Below, in pieces: positions 14,255 through 22,068 of a DNA stretch of 24,104 nt; positions within the stretch are counted from its first letter, which is position 1, and each line of letters opens with the position of its first letter. The stretch is from Flavobacteriales bacterium UBA1995. Its GTDB lineage: Bacteria > Bacteroidota > Bacteroidia > Flavobacteriales_D > Sanyastnellaceae. Under the pieces are notes generated by a model, which saw only the letters and a program-made list of their open reading frames with translations, made no database searches and was not told the origin of the DNA. The stretch spans positions 17,238 through 41,341 of the forward strand of contig DDCX01000043.1 of NCBI GenBank assembly GCA_002336475.1. The letters run 5' to 3'. The position numbers and the translations under genes were made by a program.

Positions 14255-17104
14255 TCAGCGCAAAACGATGCGGGCAGTGGCACTGCCTTCGTCGCCTGTC
14301 AGCTTGAGAATGTGCACTCCGCGGGGAAGTGATGTGAGGTCTACTGCGCCCAATTCGGCGGCGCCATTGGCCTGCTTGCTGTACAAAATCCGGCCAGACA
14401 TGTCGATGACCTCACACTGTACTGCGCCAAATCCTGCGCCAGTCCAATGGAGCTGGAAGACCCCGTTGGAGGGGTTGGGGTGCAATGAAAGTGACCCTTC
14501 TAAAACGTTGAGGTCGTCGATGCCCGATACCTCTACCGTAACGGTCACTGGAACACGGTCAGAGGCACAGGCTACTGCTTGTGTGGCCACAGTCCAATCG
14601 TAGAAGAAGTAGTAATAGTTTGTGGCATTGTCGGGGTTGTTGACACTGCTGGATGTGATGGTGGCGAGGTTTCCAATTTCAAATGGAAAGGCCAGGTTGC
14701 TGCCTTGCCCATCGCGCCACAGTTGAGGGTTTCCATCGAGGCTGCGCAATCCCAGACCTTCTCCAGCCGGAGTTTCGAGGTCCAATTGAATGACGCTTTC
14801 GCCTTCGGGTACGTTGACGGTGACTTCGTCCAAGACATTGCCCAAAGCGTCAATGACGGCAACAGTGCGGTCTCCTTCGCTGTTCGCAAACACCTTGACC
14901 GATTCGATCACAATGTCTTCGAAAGCATCGAAGCGCAACCAGTAATTGCTGTTGTTGTGGTATTGTCCTTCGTCTTGTGCAGAGGAGCCACCAACGGCAA
15001 CCTCCAAACCGTGGTTGATGACATCCTCCACCCAGAAGGTGGTGGTGTTCTCGAGTACCGGGGTGTCAAACGCATTTCCAACGAAAACTGGGTTTTCACT
15101 GGTTTCGCTGTCATACCAATGCAGTTCGTTGCCTTCAAATGACAGGTTGGTGCTGGCGGGTGCGGGAATGCTGCTGTCTTCTACAGTTGGAGTTCCAGGT
15201 GTGCTGTATACCTCCACTGTGATTTCTTCAGATGCAGTGGGTTCGGCGCATTCGCCTTCGACCGAGACCGAGTAGGTTCCGGGCTCCGTCACAAGAATGG
15301 TTTGGTCTGTGGCCCCCGTGCTCCACTGATATCCTGGTGCAGCGCTGCAGATCAGGGTGACGCTTTCTCCGTCACACAACTTTACGTTGCCGTCGATTGA
15401 AACTGTGGGAACTTCAGGTTGGTAGACTTCGATGCCAATGGGATTGGAAATCCCTGCACACCCATCATTGTCGTAGACCAAAACGGTGTAGTTGCCGGTC
15501 TCTCCTGCAGAGATTGAGCTTCCCTCCCCTCCATTGCTCCAAGCATAACTGGCGTAGCCTTCCGGTGCCATGAGTGTGGTGGTTTCGCCGGGACATAGGA
15601 CGGTCGCACCTTCAAGTGTGAGGTCGAAAGCGCCAATCTGACAAGGAGCTTCGAGCACGTTGTGGTAAGTGTCGATGGCAGGGTCTTCTAAAGTCACTGT
15701 GAATCCGCTGGGGAAATGAACCACAGCACTGTCGATGTAATCGGCTGTTCCCAAACCAAAGTGTGGATGAGCGGTGCAAGTGATGCCATAACTCTCGCCT
15801 GCCCTTACATCGCGCAGTTGAATGCCCCAAGGTCCGTAGATGGCCACCTGGGCCCCAACGGCTCCGCTGTTAGAAATGACGCCTTGCAGGTCAAAAGACA
15901 CCCAGTGGTTGTCATTGCCTTCATTGATGTAAAGTTGGTCAGGATTGTTGTTGTCTGGACTCACATATACACCGCCGTGGCTGGCAATGAGGTCCATTTG
16001 GCCGTCATTTCCAAAGTCGCCCGTAGCAAAGCTGAGCATGGCATCGTCGTAGGCGAAGGGCCAATCAAGTTGTTCAAAGGTGCCGTCTCCGTTGCCCTTG
16101 AAGTAGAAATTGGAACTGTTGTCACCGGAGGTGATATAGTCCAAGTAGCCATCGTTGTCAAAATCCTCAAACTTGCTTTGAAGAAAGAATCCACTGACAT
16201 TCATGCCGCTTCCTTCGGAGATGTCTGTGAAGTAGCCGTTCCCATCGTTTTCGAAAAGGAGCTGTGACGTGCTGTGGTTGGTGATGGCAATGTCCATGTC
16301 TCCATCGTTGTCGATGTCGCCAAAATCCGCCGTCCAGCTTTGCTCGTAAAAGACGAGGCCGCGCTCAAGGGCTTCCTCGGTCCACCCGCCTTGTCCATCA
16401 TTGACCCACAATTGGTTGATGCGTCGGGGATCATTAGGGTCGCTCACGAATTGGCGGCACTTGGCGATGAAGAGGTCCACGTCACCATCACTGTCGAAGT
16501 CAGAGAATACAGTGCCGTAGTTGCCACTGTGGTCAGTATCAGGATAGTCGCTAAAGTCGTAGTCGGTCAGCGGGATGAGTGTCTGGTCATTGGCAGGTAG
16601 ACCTCCTGCTTCGCCTTTCCACATGCGGCTGAGGGCATCATCGTGACATCCGAAGGCATCGAGGATACCGTCGTTGTCCAAGTCAGCCATGTTGCAAGCC
16701 TGCATGAACATCTGGCCATTGTCGAGCTCGTCCATTTCGAAATTCCCTCCGGAACCGATGCGCATGAGGTGAACCCCATCATAGCTTCCTCCGGCGAAAA
16801 TGTCTTTGATGCCATCGTTGTCGATGTCTCCAATACAGGCTCCCCATTGGTTGCTGTTGCTCACCTCTCCGTAATGAACGGGGTTAAATCCCGATGCTGT
16901 TTGGTAGAGGATATTGACGTCTTCACCTTGGTCAAAAACGACAATGTCGTCCAATCCGTCGTTGTCGACATCGATGAAGCCGATGGGTCCTCCACTGTTG
17001 AAGGATCCATTCATCAATTCGGTATTGAGGTTGAAGGTTTGTGCCGATAAAAATGCACTGCTCAGGAGCAATGCGGTTACTGTGGATAGTCGGTTGAGGT
17101 TCAT
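14255..17104 (-). CDS. Secreted FG-GAP/ASPIC protein with Ig-like domains and T9SS type A sorting tail
   Basis: From ATG 17104 this gives 949 residues with a clean signal peptide (MNLNRLSTVTALLLSSAFLSA-Q). The frame stays open upstream to TTG 17215, but that extension would overlap mtaB and bury the signal peptide. At least seven FG-GAP calcium loops occupy about 44-375 (DVDNDGLDD, DIDNDGIKD, DLDNDGILD, DFDSDGDVD, DIDNDGDMD, DFDNDGYLD). An ASPIC/UnbV domain lies at about 400-480 (HPHFGLGTADYID...FPSG). Two PKD/Ig-like segments follow (YAWSNGGEGSSIS, YQWSTGATDQTI), then a domain rich in aromatic residues containing YYYFFYDWTV. The end is a canonical T9SS tail (LHPNPSNGVFQL, VIDMSGRILYS, GVHILKLTGDEGS). 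It is therefore probably displayed on or released from the cell surface. A strong terminator follows. Confidence 0.9.
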   Translation of the reverse strand: MNLNRLSTVTALLLSSAFLSAQTFNLNTELMNGSFNSGGPIGFIDVDNDGLDDIVVFDQGEDVNILYQTASGFNPVHYGEVSNSNQWGACIGDIDNDGIKDIFAGGSYDGVHLMRIGSGGNFEMDELDNGQMFMQACNMADLDNDGILDAFGCHDDALSRMWKGEAGGLPANDQTLIPLTDYDFSDYPDTDHSGNYGTVFSDFDSDGDVDLFIAKCRQFVSDPNDPRRINQLWVNDGQGGWTEEALERGLVFYEQSWTADFGDIDNDGDMDIAITNHSTSQLLFENDGNGYFTDISEGSGMNVSGFFLQSKFEDFDNDGYLDYITSGDNSSNFYFKGNGDGTFEQLDWPFAYDDAMLSFATGDFGNDGQMDLIASHGGVYVSPDNNNPDQLYINEGNDNHWVSFDLQGVISNSGAVGAQVAIYGPWGIQLRDVRAGESYGITCTAHPHFGLGTADYIDSAVVHFPSGFTVTLEDPAIDTYHNVLEAPCQIGAFDLTLEGATVLCPGETTTLMAPEGYASYAWSNGGEGSSISAGETGNYTVLVYDNDGCAGISNPIGIEVYQPEVPTVSIDGNVKLCDGESVTLICSAAPGYQWSTGATDQTILVTEPGTYSVSVEGECAEPTASEEITVEVYSTPGTPTVEDSSIPAPASTNLSFEGNELHWYDSETSENPVFVGNAFDTPVLENTTTFWVEDVINHGLEVAVGGSSAQDEGQYHNNSNYWLRFDAFEDIVIESVKVFANSEGDRTVAVIDALGNVLDEVTVNVPEGESVIQLDLETPAGEGLGLRSLDGNPQLWRDGQGSNLAFPFEIGNLATITSSSVNNPDNATNYYYFFYDWTVATQAVACASDRVPVTVTVEVSGIDDLNVLEGSLSLHPNPSNGVFQLHWTGAGFGAVQCEVIDMSGRILYSKQANGAAELGAVDLTSLPRGVHILKLTGDEGSATARIVLR

Positions 17105-17125
17105 CCTTGATGGTTTGCAGGGTTG

Positions 17126-17132
17126 CAAGATA
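17126..17132 (-). promoter_or_regulatory. Possible promoter element of the third FG-GAP gene (TATCTTG)
   Basis: TATCTTG on the minus strand lies 21 bases before the ATG at 17104, in the short divergent region shared with mtaB. It is identical to the element before the ATE-like gene. AAGG just before this ATG could serve as a weak ribosome-binding site. This is pattern evidence only. Confidence 0.25.
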
Positions 17133-17196
17133 GGTGGTCGGACCACTTTCGTTGTTGGCAAGGGTGTAACACGCGAAGACCTCATTTGGTTGGCCG

Positions 17197-17204
17197 TAAT
17201 TTTG
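17197..17204 (+). promoter_or_regulatory. -7 promoter element of the mtaB cluster (TAATTTTG)
   Basis: TAATTTTG is an exact match to the Bacteroidota -7 consensus TAnnTTTG and ends 4 nt before the mtaB ATG. It would drive a nearly leaderless transcript of the six-gene plus-strand cluster. A TTG at the usual 19-21 base distance upstream was not found. Confidence 0.45.
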
Positions 17205-17208
17205 CGCC

Positions 17209-18555
17209 ATGGCAAATTTTGGCCGGGTGGCTTTTGAGACCTTGGGTTGCAAGCTGAATTTTTCGGAGAGCAGCGCCTTGGCCAACGGGCTTTTAGAAGC
17301 GGGTTATGCCCGGGTGCGCATGGAAGATCAACCCGATGTGGTGGTGGTCAACACCTGCAGTGTCACGGACCATGCCGATGCAAAGTGCCGCAACATCGTC
17401 CGACGTGCCAAAACTGCCAATCCTGATTCTACCGTCGTGGTCATTGGGTGTTATGCCCAACTCAAACCCGAAGAAATTGCGGGCATTGAAGGGGTCGACT
17501 TGGTCTTGGGTGCCCAAGAAAAATTTAACCTGGCCCAATACATCGCGCAGCAAGAGGCGTTGAAATTGGAGGCTTCAACCCTCGGTCGCGCAGTGGTGCA
17601 CCGCGGCGAAATCAGGGAAGTCACTTCGTTTCATCCCGCAGTGAGTGCGGGCGATCGAACCCGCAGTTTCCTGAAGGTTCAGGACGGTTGCGATTACTTC
17701 TGTGCCTTTTGCACCATTCCCCTGGCTCGCGGGCGTTCCCGCAGTGCGGACATCGCAACGACTTTGGTGGAAGCGCGCAAAGCGGCAGATGCAGGGGCCC
17801 GAGAAATTGTGCTTACAGGGGTCAACATCGGTGATTTTGGTAAGGCGCAAGGTGAGCGGTTTTTAGACTTGTGTGCAGCTTTGGAATCGGACCCGAGACT
17901 GGAGCAGGTGGAGCGGTTTAGAATCAGCTCCATTGAGCCGAACCTGCTGACCGAGGACATCATTGACTTCGTTGCGGAGTCGCAGAAGTTCCAACCGCAT
18001 TTTCATGTGCCGTTGCAAAGCGGCAGTGACGCCATCTTGGCCGCCATGCGCCGACGCTATCGGACGGACCTCTATAAGGAGAGGATGGAGTATATCGTTC
18101 AGCGGATGCCCCAAGCTGCCATCGGCATCGATGTGATAGTGGGTTTTCCCGGAGAGGGTGAAGCTGAATTCCAAGAAACGGTGTCGTTCCTTCAGGATTT
18201 GCCAGCGGCTTATTTTCATGTGTTCACCTACAGTGAGCGCGCCAAGACGACGGCATTGCGCATCGAGGATGTAGTGCCCGTCCCTGTGCGCAAGGCCCGC
18301 AACAAAGTGTTGCGTCAAATGAGCCTGAAAAAGCAATGGGCCCATGCGGCACGTTTCCAGGGTCAAACCCGACCTGTGCTGCTGGAGTCTGAGGTCGGCG
18401 ATGCTTCGGGGTGTCGGTTGGGCTACACCCCAGAATACGTGCGGGTTTCGGTGAGTGGTACCGAAGGCTGTGCGCCGGGAAGCATTGTTGCAGTCCAACT
18501 GGGGGACATGTCAGAAGGCTTGGTGCAAGCCCATGTGCTGGAGTCGCTAACTTGA
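17209..18555 (+). CDS. mtaB: tRNA (N6-L-threonylcarbamoyladenosine-37-C2)-methylthiotransferase MtaB
   Basis: This radical-SAM enzyme converts t6A37 of tRNAs to ms2t6A using two iron-sulfur clusters. The 448-residue product has the full family layout. The N-terminal methylthiotransferase domain has cluster cysteines Cys14 (ETLGCKLNFSES), Cys50 (VNTCSVT) and Cys81 (VIGCYAQ). The radical-SAM domain has CDYFCAFC (Cys161, 165, 168) and the following PLARGRSRS, and a C-terminal TRAM-like beta domain ends near 448. TLGCKLN(x)SES and NTCSVTDHAD favour MtaB over MiaB or RimO, as does the length. It starts the plus-strand cluster, and lgt follows after 16 bases. A TAATTTTG element ends 4 nt before the ATG. 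Confidence 0.92.
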   Translation: MANFGRVAFETLGCKLNFSESSALANGLLEAGYARVRMEDQPDVVVVNTCSVTDHADAKCRNIVRRAKTANPDSTVVVIGCYAQLKPEEIAGIEGVDLVLGAQEKFNLAQYIAQQEALKLEASTLGRAVVHRGEIREVTSFHPAVSAGDRTRSFLKVQDGCDYFCAFCTIPLARGRSRSADIATTLVEARKAADAGAREIVLTGVNIGDFGKAQGERFLDLCAALESDPRLEQVERFRISSIEPNLLTEDIIDFVAESQKFQPHFHVPLQSGSDAILAAMRRRYRTDLYKERMEYIVQRMPQAAIGIDVIVGFPGEGEAEFQETVSFLQDLPAAYFHVFTYSERAKTTALRIEDVVPVPVRKARNKVLRQMSLKKQWAHAARFQGQTRPVLLESEVGDASGCRLGYTPEYVRVSVSGTEGCAPGSIVAVQLGDMSEGLVQAHVLESLT

Positions 18556-18571
18556 CCACCAAATCGCGGCT

Positions 18572-19798
18572 GTGTATCCCAACCTTTACTTTTTATTCCA
18601 AGACTTGTTTGGTTGGGAAATCCCGGCCCTCAAGTTGGTCAACACCTTTGGTCTGATGGTCGCATTGGCCTTTGTGGTGGCCAGCGCATTGTTGCGCAAA
18701 GAGCTTCAGCGCAAACAAAAAGACGGGGTGATTTCCAGTGTGGAAAAGAAACAGGTTGTCGGCAAGGGGGCTGGGCCATTGGCATGGTTGTCCAGTGCTT
18801 TTCTGGGAATGGTTCTCGGATGGAAAGTGACTTGGCTGCTTTGGAATGCCGGGACACTCTTTAAAGGCGGTGGTCCCCCACAACAGCACCTTTTTAGCGG
18901 AGATGGATACCCATTGTTGGGGGTTTTAGGAGCGGCCATTTTTGGGTTCTTGAGGTACCGGGAGGACATGGCCCAGAGGTTGGATGAGCCGCGAGAAGAA
19001 ACCGTCACAGTTCACCCATGGGAACGCACGGGAAACATCACATTGGTGGCGGCGATCGGAGGTGTTTTGGGTGCTAAGTTTTTCCACCTTCTGGAGTATC
19101 CCGAAGAAATGGTGGCGTTTTTCACAGCTCCTTCTCTACAAGGATTTCTTGGAGGCCTGACCATTTACGGTGGTTTGATTGTCGGTGGATTGGCTGTGGC
19201 ATTTTACGGCCGTCGACATGGCCTTCCCTTTATTCACTTGGCAGATGCCACAGCGCCCGGTTTGATGCTGGCCTATGGCATCGGGCGTGTAGGTTGTCAG
19301 GTCAGTGGCGACGGTGACTGGGGCATCCCCAATCCCAACCCCAAGCCAGATTGGCTGTCATGGGCACCGGATTGGATGTGGAGTTATTCCTTTCCCAACA
19401 ACGTCAATGCCGTCTTCGGTCCCCGCCCTGCGGGTTATACGGGTAAGTTGATCACCGAATCTGACCCTTGGCCAATTTTCGAAGGGTTCGGGACTTACCT
19501 GTCGCCCGGTGTTTACCCCACGTCCTTTTATGAGACCATCATGGCCGCCGCCATCTTTGCTTTTTTGTGGTCCATGCGCAAGCGATGGAGCGTGCCGGGA
19601 ACGCTTTTTTCGGCGTACCTCATGCTCAACGGCATGGAGCGTTTTTGGATTGAAAAAATCCGAGTCAATGCCCCTATGGAATTCATGGGGATGGTCATGA
19701 CACAGGCGGAATTGATTGCCGTTGTCATCTTCCTTTCAGGGCTCGTCATGATGGCGTTTATCCACCAGAAAACATGGCGGAAATGGATGGGGCGATAA
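18572..19798 (+). CDS. lgt: Prolipoprotein diacylglyceryl transferase (Bacteroidota-type Lgt)
   Basis: This inner-membrane enzyme transfers a diacylglyceryl group from phosphatidylglycerol to the lipobox Cys of prolipoproteins. Family marks are GGLTIYGGLIVGG (about 194-206, equivalent of the GMSFHGG motif), HLADATAPGLMLAYGIGRVGCQVSGDGDWG (about 222-251, the Lgt signature with Asn replaced by Cys) and YPTSFYETIM. Several membrane segments are visible. At 408 residues it is clearly longer than proteobacterial Lgt, because of an N-terminal extension with a charged loop (about 40-65) and a long insertion after the signature (about 251-310). From memory this longer form is common in Bacteroidota. 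The start is GTG 18572; MYPNLYFLFQDLFG fits the family N-terminus. It sits between mtaB and an inositol-phosphatase gene. Confidence 0.85.
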   Translation: MYPNLYFLFQDLFGWEIPALKLVNTFGLMVALAFVVASALLRKELQRKQKDGVISSVEKKQVVGKGAGPLAWLSSAFLGMVLGWKVTWLLWNAGTLFKGGGPPQQHLFSGDGYPLLGVLGAAIFGFLRYREDMAQRLDEPREETVTVHPWERTGNITLVAAIGGVLGAKFFHLLEYPEEMVAFFTAPSLQGFLGGLTIYGGLIVGGLAVAFYGRRHGLPFIHLADATAPGLMLAYGIGRVGCQVSGDGDWGIPNPNPKPDWLSWAPDWMWSYSFPNNVNAVFGPRPAGYTGKLITESDPWPIFEGFGTYLSPGVYPTSFYETIMAAAIFAFLWSMRKRWSVPGTLFSAYLMLNGMERFWIEKIRVNAPMEFMGMVMTQAELIAVVIFLSGLVMMAFIHQKTWRKWMGR

Positions 19799-19800
19799 CG

Positions 19801-20607
19801 ATGGACCGAACCGCATTGAGTGCCATTCTCAGGGGCGCGGTGGATGTGATTCGCCCAGTTGGTCATTACCTCTTGGAACAAAGGGTGGGTCACAGCGACA
19901 TTGAAACCAAGGGGTTGAACTCCTTGGTCAGCCATGTCGATAAGACCGCTGAGGCCCGATTGGTGCAAGGTTTAAAAACCGTTTTGCCTGAAGCCGGTTT
20001 TCTGGCCGAAGAAGGCACTGCGGACGCTCCCAAAAATGCCCGCTATCGGTGGGTTGTAGATCCGTTGGATGGCACCACCAACCTCATTCATGGCTTGCCT
20101 GTTTTCTGCGTTTCGGTGGCCCTTGTTGAAGGGGACTCCCCCATCGTTGCTGTTGTTTTTGACCCGAACCGCGATGAGTGCTTTACTGCGGTTAAGGGGG
20201 GCGGCGCCCACTTGAATGGCATGGCCATGCATTGCTCTGACTGCAATGCGCTTGAACATGCATTGGTGGCCACAGGGATTCCACATTGGGATTTCACCAA
20301 GATGCCCGAGTATTTGCAGGCCATGACGGCTTTTGCCAAAGGCACCCGTGGCCTGCGCCGCATGGGCTCCGCAGCCATTGACCTGGCTTATGTGGCTTGT
20401 GGGCGGTTTGATGTGTTCTTCGAATACAGCTTGCAACCTTGGGACATAGCAGCTGGACTTTTGTTGGTGCAGGAATCTGGAGGGATGACCCGTGATTTTA
20501 TGGGCAACGATGAAGCTCAAGCTTTGCTGTCGGGCAAGGAGACCTTTGCAGCGGCTTCGGGCATATACAATGAGGCGCTGTCGGTGATCCGTGACGCCTT
20601 TGGTTAA
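19801..20607 (+). CDS. suhB: Inositol monophosphatase family protein (SuhB-like)
   Basis: This Mg2+-dependent phosphatase has about 268 residues, the normal length. The metal site is intact: FLAEEGT (Glu70/Glu71), VVDPLDGTTN (Asp87, Asp90) and QPWDIAAG (Asp about 214). GLPVFCVSVAL directly after the second motif is typical of SuhB/IMPase. The substrate cannot be read from sequence: inositol-1-phosphate, a related sugar phosphate, or a histidinol-phosphate/nucleotide role in other branches of the family. I place the start at ATG 19801, two bases after the lgt stop, because it gives the usual N-terminus. ATG 19774 would overlap lgt and add nine residues. The ECF sigma gene may overlap its 3' end. 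Confidence 0.88.
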   Translation: MDRTALSAILRGAVDVIRPVGHYLLEQRVGHSDIETKGLNSLVSHVDKTAEARLVQGLKTVLPEAGFLAEEGTADAPKNARYRWVVDPLDGTTNLIHGLPVFCVSVALVEGDSPIVAVVFDPNRDECFTAVKGGGAHLNGMAMHCSDCNALEHALVATGIPHWDFTKMPEYLQAMTAFAKGTRGLRRMGSAAIDLAYVACGRFDVFFEYSLQPWDIAAGLLLVQESGGMTRDFMGNDEAQALLSGKETFAAASGIYNEALSVIRDAFG

Positions 20608-21181
20608 ACGCCTGCCTTTCTCGCGCGTTCCTTTACCGAACGTGGACCACTCATCATCCCCTCAATCTCCTCCTGATTTTGCTGCTTGGATGCGGGACCA
20701 TTACCGGTTGGTGCTGTCACAGAGCCGCCGCATGTTGGGCGTAGTGGAGGATGCAGAGGATGTGGCCCAGACTGTATTTGTAAAAGTGTGGAACGCTTGG
20801 GAAGGGTTCGACGGCAATGATCACCAACGCAAGGCTTGGCTCATGCGCATTACCCGAAATGCCACAGTGGATGCCGCACGAAAGCGCAACCTGAGAAGAA
20901 TGGCGCCACTTGATGTCTACTTGGAAGAAAGAACCGAACAGGTGTTGTCTTCTTCAGACTTTGAGGGTGATGCGGTGTTGGCCCGGCTCCATGCGGCGGT
21001 ATCGACGTTGCCGCCCAAGCAGCGTTGGGTATTCCAGGCCCGGTACTTTGATGACCGTTCATATGTGGACTTGTCTCTTGAAACAGGGACGTCTGAAGGC
21101 GCATTAAAGGCTTCTTATCACCACGCGCGGAAGAAGCTCGAAACCATCCTGAAACGGGAAGCGGCTTTGCTCTTTCATTAA
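20591..21181 (+). CDS. ECF-type RNA polymerase sigma factor
   Basis: This is a sigma-70 family regulator with regions 2 and 4 only, 196 residues from GTG 20591. Region 2 (about 33-100) contains DHYRLVLSQSRRMLG, DAEDVAQTVFVKVWNAW and WLMRITRNATVDAARKR. Region 4 (about 132-186) has LPPKQRWVFQARYF and a helix-turn-helix (SYVDLSLETGTSEGALKASYHHARKKL). It would direct RNA polymerase to a small set of genes, typically in response to an envelope signal. GTG 20591 overlaps the phosphatase gene by 17 bases; GTG 20642 gives no overlap and loses only non-conserved residues, so the start is open. The two following genes are likely its membrane or periplasmic partners. No classical anti-sigma (zinc-binding) domain is visible nearby. 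Confidence 0.9.
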   Translation: MTPLVKRLPFSRVPLPNVDHSSSPQSPPDFAAWMRDHYRLVLSQSRRMLGVVEDAEDVAQTVFVKVWNAWEGFDGNDHQRKAWLMRITRNATVDAARKRNLRRMAPLDVYLEERTEQVLSSSDFEGDAVLARLHAAVSTLPPKQRWVFQARYFDDRSYVDLSLETGTSEGALKASYHHARKKLETILKREAALLFH

Positions 21182-21209
21182 ACCCCAGTAAGCGTATCTC
21201 GTTATTGTA

Positions 21210-21545
21210 ATGATGTCCAACGAAATAACACCCTCCAATTGCCGCGATGACGGTTTTCGAGTATCGGATGCCGAAGTGCAGCGCGCGGTAGAGGATGTAT
21301 TGTCTTTCCCTCAGCGAGGTGAAGCGTCTCGGCGGTTTTCTAGAATTTCAATGGCCGCTGCCATTGCCCTGATTCTGGGCTTGGGTGTGGCCATGGTTGA
21401 GTTTTCAAAGCCTGCACCATGTGTCACGTTTGCATGTCAGCTCGAGGCGTTGACCGATGAGGAATTGTCTGTTATGATGGACCTGGTAGAAGAAGACCTG
21501 CCTTTAGGGCTTGAAGATGAAGCGGCATGGCCCCTGCTGTATTGA
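21210..21545 (+). CDS. Small single-pass membrane protein, candidate anti-sigma partner
   Basis: I recognise no named domain in this 111-residue protein. An N-terminal soluble part of about 46 residues has a possible helix (SDAEVQRAVEDVLSF). One membrane segment follows (MAAAIALILGLGVAMV, about 48-63). A short, very acidic C-terminal part (about 64-111) contains LTDEELSVMMDLVEEDLPL. Position, size and topology fit the small membrane protein found between an ECF sigma factor and a 'sensor' protein in many Bacteroidota, so an anti-sigma or signalling role is plausible but inferred. ATG 21210 and 21213 are both possible starts. It is 28 bases after the sigma gene and 17 before the next. Confidence 0.7.
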   Translation: MMSNEITPSNCRDDGFRVSDAEVQRAVEDVLSFPQRGEASRRFSRISMAAAIALILGLGVAMVEFSKPAPCVTFACQLEALTDEELSVMMDLVEEDLPLGLEDEAAWPLLY

Positions 21546-21562
21546 CTAAAAAAAAGAATGTT

Positions 21563-22066
21563 ATGAAATGCTCCCAGAATTTTAGTGTACTGATGCTCGG
21601 GCTTCTGCTGTCCCCCATGTTGCCCGCCCAGCCTGATTCAGAAACCATGCGTCCTAAAGTGGAGGCTATGGCTGTTGGTTTCCTTACGGAGGAGCTTGAA
21701 TTGGATGTCGAAAAGGCCCAGGTCTTTTGGCCCATTTTCAATGCGCACAAGGAATTGATGGAGGACCTCAGGGATCAGAAGCGCAAGGCTCAGATAGAAT
21801 TGGCTGCATCCGAGAATGTCACCATGGAGCAGTTCAATGTTCTTTTGGAGGCCCTCGAGGCTGTAGAGCTAGAAGAGGTGCGTTTGCGCAGCACCTTTCT
21901 CAAGGGAATGGCTGAAGCATTTGACCCTGACTTTGCCGTACGTTGTATTTATGCGCAAAAGGCCTTTCAAAAGGAGGTCCGTGAAAGGTTTGAGTCGCGG
22001 ATGTCGCCAGAAGACCGCAGGGCCTTCGGTAAAATGGGGCGTGGCCCAGGCCGTAACCGCCGATGA
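21563..22066 (+). CDS. Secreted helical protein, 'sensor of ECF-type sigma factor' type
   Basis: From ATG 21563 this gives 167 residues with a signal peptide (MKCSQNFSVLMLGLLLSPMLPA-Q). The rest is almost wholly alpha-helical and charged: FLTEELELDVEKAQVFWPIFNAHKE, then EDLRDQKRKAQIELA, then LEALEAVELEEVRLRSTF and FQKEVRERFESRMSPEDRR, ending in a basic RGPGRNRR tail. The layout resembles Spy/CpxP-like periplasmic helical proteins and the short proteins called 'sensor of ECF-type sigma factor' in flavobacteria. It is the last gene of the sigma trio, so it is probably a periplasmic sensor or chaperone that tunes the pathway; this is inference. The in-frame extension to 21527 would overlap the previous gene and is rejected. 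It ends two bases before the convergent msrB stop. Confidence 0.75.
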   Translation: MKCSQNFSVLMLGLLLSPMLPAQPDSETMRPKVEAMAVGFLTEELELDVEKAQVFWPIFNAHKELMEDLRDQKRKAQIELAASENVTMEQFNVLLEALEAVELEEVRLRSTFLKGMAEAFDPDFAVRCIYAQKAFQKEVRERFESRMSPEDRRAFGKMGRGPGRNRR

Positions 22067-22068
22067 AT

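Noticed and set aside
16201..17000. Many short DNA repeats in the third FG-GAP gene that might suggest a CRISPR or satellite
   Set aside because: They are imperfect copies encoding DxDxDG calcium loops at protein-domain spacing, not identical repeats with unique spacers.
17105..17215. N-terminal extension of the third FG-GAP protein to TTG 17215
   Set aside because: It would overlap the mtaB start, use TTG, and place a clear signal peptide 37 residues inside the protein; ATG 17104 is the natural start.
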